From assembly GCA_030378035.1 (NCBI GenBank), contig JAUCGI010000053.1, positions 1 to 32,326 of the forward strand: a stretch of 32,326 nucleotides of DNA, written 5' to 3'. Position 1 is the first letter of the stretch. Each line of letters opens with the position of its first letter. Positions 1 to 7,050 of this stretch are shown in pieces. The translations under genes and the position numbers were made by a program. The stretch comes from Desulfobacterales bacterium HSG2. GTDB taxonomy: Bacteria; Desulfobacterota; Desulfobacteria; Desulfobacterales; 4be13. The notes below the pieces were generated by a model. That model searched no databases. It saw nothing but the letters and a program-made list of their open reading frames with translations, and was not told the origin of the DNA.

Positions 1-43
1 GTTCCTTTTGTCAATCATTTTTCAGGAAAGGAAAAAATATATT

Positions 44-1216
44 ATGATAAACAGAGACAGACTGGCAGAAACTTTTAAGTCCCTTGTTAAAACTGACAGC
101 GTATCAAGAAATGAAGCCGGCTTTTCCGATGAACTCAGAAATATCCTTGAATCCATGGGCGCGGAAACCGTTGTTGACAAAGCAGGGGAAAAGGTGGGAG
201 GGGATACCGGAAACCTTATTGCCAAATTCAAAGGCAACACCCAGGCCCGGCCGCTTCTTCTGAACGCCCATCTGGATACAGTTGAGCCGGGAAGAGGCGT
301 TGTTCCTGTATGTAAGGACGGGGTATTTGCAAGCGACGGAAAAACCATTTTGGGAGCGGATGACAAAAGTGCCATTGCCATTCTTCTGGAAGCGCTGAGG
401 GTCATTCAGGAAAACAACCTGCCGCACAGCCCCCTTGAACTTCTCTTCACAGTCTGTGAGGAGATCGGGCTGTTAGGGGCAAAGCATCTTGATTACAGTT
501 TGATTACAGCAACGTATGGCTATGCCCTGGATGCTTCGGATACCGAGGGAATTGTGACCCGTGCGCCGGGATGCAACCGCCTTGAGTTCAAGGTTCATGG
601 CAGGGATGCCCATGCGGGGGCTGCCCCTGAAAAGGGAATCAATGCCATCTTCCTTGCCTGCAAAGCCGTTGCCAACATTGAAATCGGACGGATTGACCAT
701 GAAACCACCTGTAATATCGGTATCATTGAAGGGGGGATTGCCAGAAATGTTGTGCCGAACATGGTAACGGTAAAAGGGGAAGCCCGAAGCCATGATGAAG
801 AAAAGCTGGATAAAGTTACAAGTGAAATTGTTTTTTCCTTTAAAGAGGTTATTCAGAACTATCACGCGGTCGCCAGACCCGCATCCGGGGATGAGGCCGG
901 CGCTGATTCTGATGACGGACTCCCCCGTGTCGATATTCAGGTGGAAAGGGATTTTCCCCGCACACACATTCCCGATGATCATTCTGTCGTGAAACTCGCC
1001 CAGAAAGCTGCTGCAAATCTTGGCCGGAAAATGGTTATCAAGACAAGTGGCGGCGGCGCGGATGCCAATATATTTTTTGAAAAAGGGATTGTCACCGGTG
1101 TGCTTGGCACAGGAATGCGTGATATGCACACGGTACGGGAATCTGTGCGGTTGGATGATATGGTCCGGGCGACAGAACTGGTGCTTGAGATCATAAAACT
1201 TCATTCAGGGGAGTAA
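44..1216 (+). CDS. M20 family metallopeptidase (PepT-like tripeptidase/deacylase)
   Basis: Predicted cytoplasmic di-zinc peptidase of the M20 family, 390 residues. The metal-site motifs are in the expected order: the first metal ligands in NAHLDT, the bridging aspartate in LGADDKSA, the catalytic glutamate pair in FTVCEEIG, an ALDASD ligand region, a dimerisation (lid) segment with GRDAHAG, and the last ligand histidine in GMRDMHTVRES. The overall pattern is closest to PepT-like peptidases that remove N-terminal residues from short peptides, but the substrate cannot be read from sequence. I chose the ATG at 44 over an upstream TTG at 8, because AGGAAAGG at 24-31 is a usable ribosome site and family similarity begins at this ATG. 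The gene stands alone; downstream is an inverted array of heptamer repeats. Confidence 0.9.
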   Translation: MINRDRLAETFKSLVKTDSVSRNEAGFSDELRNILESMGAETVVDKAGEKVGGDTGNLIAKFKGNTQARPLLLNAHLDTVEPGRGVVPVCKDGVFASDGKTILGADDKSAIAILLEALRVIQENNLPHSPLELLFTVCEEIGLLGAKHLDYSLITATYGYALDASDTEGIVTRAPGCNRLEFKVHGRDAHAGAAPEKGINAIFLACKAVANIEIGRIDHETTCNIGIIEGGIARNVVPNMVTVKGEARSHDEEKLDKVTSEIVFSFKEVIQNYHAVARPASGDEAGADSDDGLPRVDIQVERDFPRTHIPDDHSVVKLAQKAAANLGRKMVIKTSGGGADANIFFEKGIVTGVLGTGMRDMHTVRESVRLDDMVRATELVLEIIKLHSGE

Positions 1217-1440
1217 GGGGTTTAAGGGTTAAGGGGTTAAGGGTTAAGTTTTAAGGGTTAAGTTTTAAGGGTTAAGCGTTAAGCGTTAAGCGTTAACTTT
1301 TAAGTCTGCGGAGCCTAACCTTCAGACCCTTAACCTTAACCTTTAACCCTTAACCCCTTAACCCTTAACCCTTAACCCTTAACCCTTCCCCCCTTAACCC
1401 TTAACCCTTAACCCTTAACCCTTAAAACTTAAAACTTGCC
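1217..1440. repeat. Heptamer (TTAAGGG-type) tandem array in inverted halves
   Basis: This gap is almost entirely short tandem repeats. The first half (about 1217-1303) repeats GGGTTAA and variants on the plus strand. After a short unique centre (about 1304-1325) the second half (to about 1437) repeats the complement, CTTAACCC. The two halves can pair as one long imperfect hairpin. It follows the stop codon of the peptidase gene directly, so it may act as a transcription barrier, but no T-run terminator is seen. Confidence 0.8.
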
Positions 1441-1468
1441 TTGACAAAAATTATGTGGCGCTATAAAT
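1441..1468 (+). promoter_or_regulatory. Candidate sigma-70 promoter upstream of lepB
   Basis: A perfect TTGACA at 1441-1446 is followed after 15-16 bases by TATAAAT (1462-1468). It is the best promoter-like match before lepB, although the lepB start is about 290 bp away. The sequence between (1469-1756) contains no convincing gene, only short spurious open frames and a phrase with two ACACGGAT words (about 1570-1588). Confidence 0.35.
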
Positions 1469-1756
1469 TCCTAAGTATGTTAGGAAACTCATTTGCCATT
1501 TATCAGATAATGATGTGTAAGGGACCACCAAAAAAATGATATGCTCCGCGATGTGTTGCTTTCTCTGAGAACACGGATGGACACGGATTTTATCATAAAA
1601 ATGATCGGCGGTGTTCAGATTCAGGATATGTGTTATATGAAATGTCCGGTTTCGGAACACAGCCGAATGTATTCGCGTCCTGTGATTAGAAAACGGCAAG
1701 TTGTTTTTTGGGAAATCCCTGATTAATTAATGACAACTTAAAGAAAGGCGTAAAAT

Positions 1757-2395
1757 TTGGAAAAGGATAAAAAGCCTAAAAAAAGCAATTTAAGAGAGAA
1801 CATTGAAGCCATTATCGTGGCAATCGTACTGGCCTTGTTTATACGGACATTTATCGTTCAGGCATTTAAAATTCCGTCAGGTTCCATGAAAGAGACCCTT
1901 CAGATCGGAGACCATATTCTGGTGAACAAGTTTATCTACGGAATCAGGGTCCCGTTCACAAACAAAACAATCGTATCCATTAAAGACCCGGAACGCGAGG
2001 ATATTATCGTCTTCAAATTTCCCGAAGACCCTGACAAGGATTTTATTAAGCGAGTGGTCGGTCTTCCGGGGGATGTCATTGAAATCCGAAACAAACAACT
2101 GTATATCAACAAGAAACCTTTTAATGGCGATTATGCAGTGTATAAAGATTCCCATGTCATTCCGCCGGGGATGCAGCCCAGGGATAATTTGGAGCCGAAG
2201 ACCGTGCCTCCGAATTCCCTTTTTGTCATGGGGGATAACCGGGATCAGAGCTATGACAGCAGATTCTGGGGTTTTGTCGGTTTGGAGGCGGTCAGGGGAA
2301 AAGCCTTTATGATTTACTGGTCCTGGAACAAAGAAAATTCTGATTCCCCCCTCAATTATGTCAGGTGGGGAAGACTTGGGCAATTTTTGAAATAG
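1757..2395 (+). CDS. lepB: Signal peptidase I
   Basis: Membrane-bound serine protease that removes signal peptides from exported proteins at the outer face of the inner membrane. The 212-residue protein has a short lysine-rich N-terminus, one membrane segment (about residues 16-35), and the S26 family boxes. The catalytic serine is Ser43 in IPSGSM, the general-base lysine is Lys98 in FIKRVVGLPGD, and the C-terminal box is GDNRDQSYDSRFWG. The length fits the short single-anchor form. The start is a TTG codon at 1757, preceded by AAGAAAGG at 1741-1748 with 8-base spacing; no in-frame ATG lies nearer than the catalytic region. The gene is followed closely by a strong hairpin terminator, so it is probably transcribed alone. 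Confidence 0.95.
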   Translation: MEKDKKPKKSNLRENIEAIIVAIVLALFIRTFIVQAFKIPSGSMKETLQIGDHILVNKFIYGIRVPFTNKTIVSIKDPEREDIIVFKFPEDPDKDFIKRVVGLPGDVIEIRNKQLYINKKPFNGDYAVYKDSHVIPPGMQPRDNLEPKTVPPNSLFVMGDNRDQSYDSRFWGFVGLEAVRGKAFMIYWSWNKENSDSPLNYVRWGRLGQFLK

Positions 2396-2404
2396 ACGAC
2401 CATG

Positions 2405-2438
2405 AAAAACCAGGTTTTTTTTGAAAAACCTGGTTTTT
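2405..2438 (+). terminator. Rho-independent terminator of lepB
   Basis: A perfect 15-bp stem (AAAAACCAGGTTTTT and its complement) with a 4-base loop starts 9 bases after the lepB stop codon and ends in a T run. The AT-rich flanks make it usable on both strands. Confidence 0.85.
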
Positions 2439-2450
2439 GTGTATTTAAGG

Positions 2451-3010
2451 GGCATCCTTCATTTGTCCGAGGGTTAAGGTTAAGAGTTAAGGGTTAAGAG
2501 TTAAGAGTTAAGGACTCCCGTGTCCTGACTCTTAGCCTGGGAAAAAGCTACTTTTGGACTGATATATAAGGATGCTATTCGAGGCATCTTTCAGATGAAC
2601 CGGAAAGCAGCTTCAGCGGATATGAAAGTTTGCTGATTATAGGATCTTGAACTTGAACTTGAACTTGAACTTGAACTTGAACTTATACTTGAACTTATAT
2701 CTGAACCCGAACTTGCCCGTTCACGTTCACGGGCATGTTCACAGATCTCGTTATGATCAGAAAGTTTGATGAATCTCAGTGCGCCGGCTGTGTCATTCCG
2801 GTTAAAACCTGTCCCTGATAAAAAATGTCGGGGAGAGCTTTAAACCGGAATCCGCTGCTTTTTCAGGCTGCCGCCAAAAATTTTTGGATCTGCTGAGTTC
2901 ACGCTTTTTCACATATTGTTTACGTTTACGTTCGCGTTTACGTTTACGTTCGCGTTTACGTTCATGTTCACGTTCGCGTTTACGTTCACGTTTACGAAAT
3001 GAAGGATGCC
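2451..3010. repeat. Repeat-filled gap bounded by a 14-bp perfect inverted repeat
   Basis: The gap between lepB and pyrB has no convincing gene. It is bounded by GGCATCCTTCATTT at 2451-2464 and its exact complement AAATGAAGGATGCC at 2997-3010. Inside are three different microsatellites: GGGTTAA/GAGTTAA (about 2470-2512), GAACTT hexamers (about 2649-2700), and alternating GTTTAC/GTTCGC/GTTCAC hexamers (about 2925-2996). The boundary word recurs at 15719-15731, upstream of the radical SAM gene. It could be a non-autonomous element, but no target duplication is evident. Confidence 0.5.
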
Positions 3011-3045
3011 ATATTTAACTTTTCACTTTCCATTTCAGGTAAACC

Positions 3046-3981
3046 ATGCAGTTTGCAAAAAAAGATATTCTGGACATGGCCTCTCTTTCTGTTGAGGAGA
3101 TCACTCTGATTTTAGACACAGCAGAGAAGATGAAGGAGATTTCGGAGCGGCCTGTCAAAAAAGTCCCGACATTAAGGGGCAAGACCATTGTTCTTTTTTT
3201 TTATGAACCAAGTACGCGCACACGCACCTCTTTTGACATCGCAGCCAAGCGGCTGAGTGCGGACAGTGTTTCCATATCCGCGAGCACCAGCAGCATGGTC
3301 AAGGGGGAAACTCTGATTGACACGGCAAAAAACATTGAGGCGATGAACGCGGACGTTATTGTGATGAGGCACAGTTCATCCGGCGCGCCCCTTATGCTGG
3401 CAAAGCGACTGAACGCGTCAGTGATCAATGCCGGTGACGGAACCCACGCGCACCCCACCCAAGCCCTTCTTGATATGATGACCATCAAAGAGAGCAAGGG
3501 AACGATTGACGGGCTGCGTATCGCGATCATCGGAGACATATCCCACAGCAGAGTGGCGCGGTCAAATATCACCGGACTGACAAAGATGGGGGCAGACGTG
3601 GTTCTGGCAGGCCCTCCCACCATGATCCCCAAAGGGATTGAAAGCCTCGGCGCCTCTGTCACTTATCATGTGGATGAGGCGATTCATGGCGCGGATGTGA
3701 TTATGATGCTGAGGATACAGAAGGAGCGGCAGAAAAGTTTTCTGTTTCCCACTGAGCGGGAATATGCCAGGGTCTACGGACTGTCAAAGGAGAAGCTGAA
3801 ACATGCCAAAGCGGATGCGCTGATCATGCATCCGGGGCCTGTGAACCGGGGGGTTGAAATCGCGCCTGATGTTGCGGACGGCCCCTGGTCCGTTATTCTT
3901 GACCAGGTGACAAACGGGGTCGCGGTTCGGATGTCGCTGTTGTATCTGGTTTTGGGAGGTTTGAGACATGCTGATTATTAG
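3046..3981 (+). CDS. pyrB: Aspartate carbamoyltransferase catalytic subunit
   Basis: Catalyses condensation of carbamoyl phosphate with aspartate, the committed step of de novo pyrimidine synthesis, in the cytoplasm. The 311-residue protein has the carbamoyl-phosphate site [12 protein letters not shown] near residue 50, MRHSSSGAP, the [11 protein letters not shown] segment, and the aspartate-site motifs [10 protein letters not shown] and [12 protein letters not shown]. The length is normal for the catalytic chain; no regulatory chain (pyrI) is nearby. The ATG at 3046 is preceded only by a weak AGG. The end overlaps the start of pyrC by 14 bp, so the two are translationally coupled. Confidence 0.96.
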   Translation: MQFAKKDILDMASLSVEEITLILDTAEKMKEISERPVKKVPTLRGKTIVLFFYEPSTRTRTSFDIAAKRLSADSVSISASTSSMVKGETLIDTAKNIEAMNADVIVMRHSSSGAPLMLAKRLNASVINAGDGTHAHPTQALLDMMTIKESKGTIDGLRIAIIGDISHSRVARSNITGLTKMGADVVLAGPPTMIPKGIESLGASVTYHVDEAIHGADVIMMLRIQKERQKSFLFPTEREYARVYGLSKEKLKHAKADALIMHPGPVNRGVEIAPDVADGPWSVILDQVTNGVAVRMSLLYLVLGGLRHADY

Positions 3982-5242
3982 CGGTGGAAGAGTTGTTGAT
4001 CCGGGAAATTTGGACGGAATCACGGATATCCTCATCGAGGATGGGAAAATTATCGAAATCAGACCCGAAATCCGAAACCCGAAATCGGAAATCATTGACG
4101 CTTCCGGCAAAATTGTGACCCCCGGTCTTATTGACATGCATGTTCATTTCCGTGAACCGGGGCATGAATACAAAGAGACCATTGAAACCGGCTGTATGGC
4201 AGCGGCTCACGGGGGCTTCACAACGGTCTGCACCATGCCGAACACAAATCCTGTCAATGATACCAGTCAGGTGACCGAATATATATTGAAAAGAGCGGCA
4301 GAGGTGAACAGCGTCCGTGTCCGGCCCGTTGCTGCCATAAGCAGGGGGCTTGAGGGAAAGAGCCTGTGTGAATACGGGGATTTGAAAGCAGCCGGAGCGG
4401 TCGCCTTTTCGGATGACGGGCATCCGGTTGAAGAGAGTCAACTGATGCGCAGGGCGCTGGAGTATGCCAGGGGATTCGGTTTGCCGATTATCTCCCATTG
4501 TGAGGAGCTTGAGCTTGTGTCAAGCGGCGTGATGAACGAGGGCGAGGTTGCCACACGGATGGGCCTTGCCGGCATTCCCAATGCCGCCGAAAGTGTGATG
4601 GTGATGCGGGATATCGCGCTTTGCGAATTAACCGGATCGCGGCTTCATATTGCCCATGTCAGCACGGCGGAATCGGTGCGGGCGATCAGAAATGCCAAAA
4701 AGAGGGGCGCTCCGGTCACCGCGGAGACCGCGCCGCATTATTTCACCCTTACCGAAAATGCGGTTGAGGGATATGACACCCATGCAAAAATGAACCCTCC
4801 CCTGCGCTCCCCTGAGGACAGGGAAGCCGTGCTGGAAGGGCTTGCCGACGGGACGCTGGATGTGATTGTCACCGATCACGCCCCGCACTCCTCCCTTGAA
4901 AAAGAGGTGGAATTCGATCACGCGGCCAACGGCATCATCGGTCTTGAGACCTCGGTATCCCTGAGTCTGAAACTGATTGAAAAGGGGGTTCTGACAATAA
5001 CCGGCCTTATTGAAAAGATGTCGGCAAATCCTGCGCGTATCCTCGGACTTGAAAGCGGCCTGAAGGTCGGCGGTCCCGCGGATATTACGATCATTGACCC
5101 TGACAGGGAGTATGTCGTAAACGCCGACAATTTCCGCTCACTCAGCCGCAACACGCCTTTTGACGGGTGGAATATGAAGGGTAAGGCGGTGCTTACCATG
5201 GTGGAGGGGAGGGTTGTGTTTGATGAATTGAACATCGGGTAA
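3968..5242 (+). CDS. pyrC: Dihydroorotase (type I)
   Basis: Zinc amidohydrolase that closes N-carbamoyl-aspartate to dihydroorotate, the step directly after PyrB. The 424-residue protein shows the HVHFREPG metal motif, the [14 protein letters not shown] segment typical of class I enzymes, histidine ligands in ISHCEEL and HIAHVST, the ETAPHYF motif and the catalytic aspartate in VTDHAPH. Length and motifs fit the PyrB-associated type I form. The start overlaps the end of pyrB by 14 bp, indicating an operon. In some bacteria PyrB and this form of PyrC make a stable complex; whether that holds here is inference. Confidence 0.96.
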   Translation: MLIISGGRVVDPGNLDGITDILIEDGKIIEIRPEIRNPKSEIIDASGKIVTPGLIDMHVHFREPGHEYKETIETGCMAAAHGGFTTVCTMPNTNPVNDTSQVTEYILKRAAEVNSVRVRPVAAISRGLEGKSLCEYGDLKAAGAVAFSDDGHPVEESQLMRRALEYARGFGLPIISHCEELELVSSGVMNEGEVATRMGLAGIPNAAESVMVMRDIALCELTGSRLHIAHVSTAESVRAIRNAKKRGAPVTAETAPHYFTLTENAVEGYDTHAKMNPPLRSPEDREAVLEGLADGTLDVIVTDHAPHSSLEKEVEFDHAANGIIGLETSVSLSLKLIEKGVLTITGLIEKMSANPARILGLESGLKVGGPADITIIDPDREYVVNADNFRSLSRNTPFDGWNMKGKAVLTMVEGRVVFDELNIG

Positions 5243-5253
5243 AAGGAAGGAAA

Positions 5254-5678
5254 ATGATAAATTTCAAACAAGAGGAACTGATTGGGTGTGTCCCACCTAC
5301 CTGTCATTCCGGGCGGAACTGAAAAAATGGGACATTTTTTCAGTTCCGACCCGGAATCCACCGCTGCCGAAGTCGGAAAATGTCCGTCTTTCAATTTGAC
5401 ATGATGGGTAGATGGGACACACCCAACTGATTGAGCATATCAGGAAAAAATTCCCCGAAGTTGAACGGATTGAAGTTGCGAAAAGCCCGGAAGACCCGGA
5501 AAGCTTATGGATTCGTGTAGCTGCACCGGAAGATGAGGAAAGAGAGATAGCATTAAGAGAATACGGCAATGACAAAGCAGCCGATATCCTGCTGGATTAT
5601 GGCTATCATATGCTGGTTATGCCCACAACGAAAAGATCATATCTGCATAGATGGGCAACTACAGGGATTACGGCGTAG
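5254..5678 (+). pseudogene. Small hypothetical gene split by a miniature element
   Basis: An ATG at 5254 with a good AAGGAAGG site (5243-5250), 11 bp after pyrC, opens a frame starting MINFKQEELI. It is cut by a 141-bp element (5284-5424). Removing the element and one copy of the 8-bp duplication restores one frame: MINFKQEELIEHIRKKFPEVERIEV and on through KSPEDPESLWIRVAAPEDEEREIALREYGNDKAADILLDYGYHM. The right end of the element supplies an ATG (5412) in frame with the rest, so an 88-residue product starting MGHTQLIEH is still possible. The function is unknown; it is a small acidic alpha/beta protein without recognised motifs. The end (YLHRWATTGITA) runs into the downstream tandem array, so the original C-terminus may be altered too. 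Confidence 0.65.
5284..5424. mobile_element. 141-bp MITE with 8-bp target duplication
   Basis: The terminal inverted repeats start GGGTGTGTCCCA and match over 24 bp with 3 mismatches. The element is flanked by exact direct repeats AACTGATT (5276-5283 and 5425-5432). The interior holds a second inverted pair: a segment around 5305-5321 containing CATTCCGGGCGGAACTG pairs imperfectly with one around 5340-5356, and there is a small hairpin about 5321-5344. It carries no transposase gene, so it must be moved in trans. An 8-bp duplication is used by several IS families (for example IS66, ISL3, IS1595); I cannot assign it. Confidence 0.85.
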
Positions 5679-6153
5679 AACGATTTTTCAAATCGTTTGC
5701 AAAATTGTTTCACGGCGTAGAACGATTTTTCAAATCGTTTCCAAACAACTTGCAAAATTGTTTCCCGGCGTAGAACGATTTTTCAAATCGTTTTCCCGGC
5801 GTAGAACGATTTTTCAAATCGTTTTCAACCAATGTGCAAAATTGTTTCCCGGCGTAGAACGATTTTTCAAATCGTTTTCAACCAATGTGCAAAATTGTTT
5901 CCCGGCGTAGAACGATTTTTCAAATCGTTTTCAACCAATGTTTCCCGGCGTAGAACGATTTTTCAAATCGTTTTCAACCAATGTTTCCCGGCGTAGAACG
6001 ATTTTTCAAATCGTTTGCAAAATTGTTTCCCGGCGTAGAACGATTTTTCAAATCGTTTGCAAAATTGTTTCCCGGCGTAGAACGATTTTTCAAATCGTTT
6101 TCAACCAATGTGCAAAATTGTTTCCCGGCGTAGAACGATTTTTCAAATCGTTT
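5671..6153. repeat. Eleven-copy hairpin tandem array
   Basis: A 28-bp core (starting CGGCGTAGAACGATTT) recurs identically eleven times, at 5671, 5713, 5766, 5797, 5850, 5903, 5946, 5989, 6031, 6073 and 6126. Each core contains a perfect 8-bp hairpin, AACGATTT-TTC-AAATCGTT. Start-to-start distances take only three classes, 31, 42-43 and 53 bp, because the spacer is built from optional short blocks (GCAAAATTG and CAACCAATG types). Open frames through it (RRRTIFQIV and FPGVERFFKSF repeats) are by-products of the repeat. Confidence 0.9.
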
Positions 6154-6162
6154 TCAACCAAT

Positions 6163-6289
6163 ATTTCGACCTATACAGTTAAGAAGCAAAGGACGGCTAT
6201 GAGCGGATTTTTCAGGAAAATCCCCCTGCTGAAATCCCGAATACGGAAGCTCGGACGCGGAATCTGAGGCTAACTGCACAGGTCGAAAT
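6163..6289. mobile_element. 127-bp inverted-repeat element (MITE-like)
   Basis: The ends ATTTCGACCTATACAGTTA (6163-6181) and TAACTGCACAGGTCGAAAT (6271-6289) are complementary over 19 bp with 2 mismatches. It directly follows the hairpin array. No clear target duplication is seen, so this could also be a structured RNA or a decayed element. Confidence 0.5.
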
Positions 6290-6341
6290 ACTTTGTCATA
6301 TCAAAACGCCGCTTGCCAACCTGTTACCGAAAGTCTTTATT

Positions 6342-6842
6342 ATGAGGTTTAACACAAAAGTAATTTTTACAATCATTTTGAAAGACAATATATTAGTATT
6401 TCCATTCTATATCATAGTGGGCAGTTTCGGATTATCAGTAATTTCTGTAGCTAAAATGATATTAAGCTGGGAAAATCATTTTTTCAGAGTTCTTTCCTAT
6501 ACAGCAGGATTTTGTTTGTGTCTCGGAATCATTTCTGTTCTGATACTTATTCCGCTTCTTGTCTGGCGTCTCCGGTTTATAAGGGAAATGTTTGAAACAG
6601 GGACAGAGGGCTATGGTATAATTTATGAAATCTCCTACGGGACAGGTAAATGGAAAGGAGGAGCCAATGCCAGCTTCTATTATAACTACAGAGGAAAAAC
6701 ATACTACAGCAAGAGGCATATTAAGTTGGTCAAACCGTATGAAAATCTGAAAAGAGGAGATAAGTTGAAATTATTAATCGATCCTCAGAAGCCCGCTCGT
6801 ATCCTTATGAGAGATTTGTATTTGGAAATCTGCGGATTATGA
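6342..6842 (+). CDS. DUF3592-like membrane protein
   Basis: A 166-residue protein with two predicted membrane helices (about residues 17-40 and 48-74) and a soluble C-terminal part of beta character. The C-terminal part has the pattern of DUF3592-type proteins: a GYGIIYEIS strand, FYYNYRGKTYYSKRHI, then GDKLKLLIDPQKPARILMRD, a GD..L..DP.NP motif. Function of the family is unknown; it is usually an inner-membrane protein. The ATG at 6342 has a weak ribosome site. It is AT-rich compared with the neighbouring housekeeping genes. No operon partner is evident: a 200-bp gap with an octamer tandem repeat follows. Confidence 0.55.
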   Translation: MRFNTKVIFTIILKDNILVFPFYIIVGSFGLSVISVAKMILSWENHFFRVLSYTAGFCLCLGIISVLILIPLLVWRLRFIREMFETGTEGYGIIYEISYGTGKWKGGANASFYYNYRGKTYYSKRHIKLVKPYENLKRGDKLKLLIDPQKPARILMRDLYLEICGL

Positions 6843-6950
6843 GCGCGAAAAAGATCGAATACGGCGACTTTCTGGTGAGCCGTGGGAAGCCCTCACCATT
6901 GCACAGCAAGCGACACTTTGATAACCATCCGGCCTGACGGAGATCAGAAA

Positions 6951-7040
6951 CTCAAAAACCCAAAAACTCAAAAACTCAGAAACTCAAAAACTCAAAAACT
7001 CAAAAACTCAAAAACTCAAAAACTCAAAAACTCAAAAACT
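6951..7040. repeat. Octamer (AACTCAAA) tandem array
   Basis: About eleven near-perfect copies of an 8-base unit lie immediately before the ribosome site of the next gene. Just upstream, 6843-6950 holds no recognisable gene. Short open frames through the array (repeats of KTQKLKNS) are artefacts of the repeat. Confidence 0.85.
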
Positions 7041-7050
7041 CGGAGGTGTA

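Noticed and set aside
1217..1440. Telomere of a linear replicon
   Set aside because: The heptamer resembles eukaryotic telomere repeats, but it is internal, occurs in both orientations and is followed by ordinary genes.
1541..1726. 61-residue protein before lepB
   Set aside because: No ribosome site, no recognisable pattern and an equally long frame on the other strand.
5671..6153. CRISPR array
   Set aside because: Repeats are regular, but the spacers are the same few short blocks reused, lengths are 3 to 25 bases, and no cas genes are present.
5569..6267. Arginine-rich repeat proteins (RRRTIFQIV, FPGVERFF)
   Set aside because: They are translations of the hairpin tandem array with no ribosome site.
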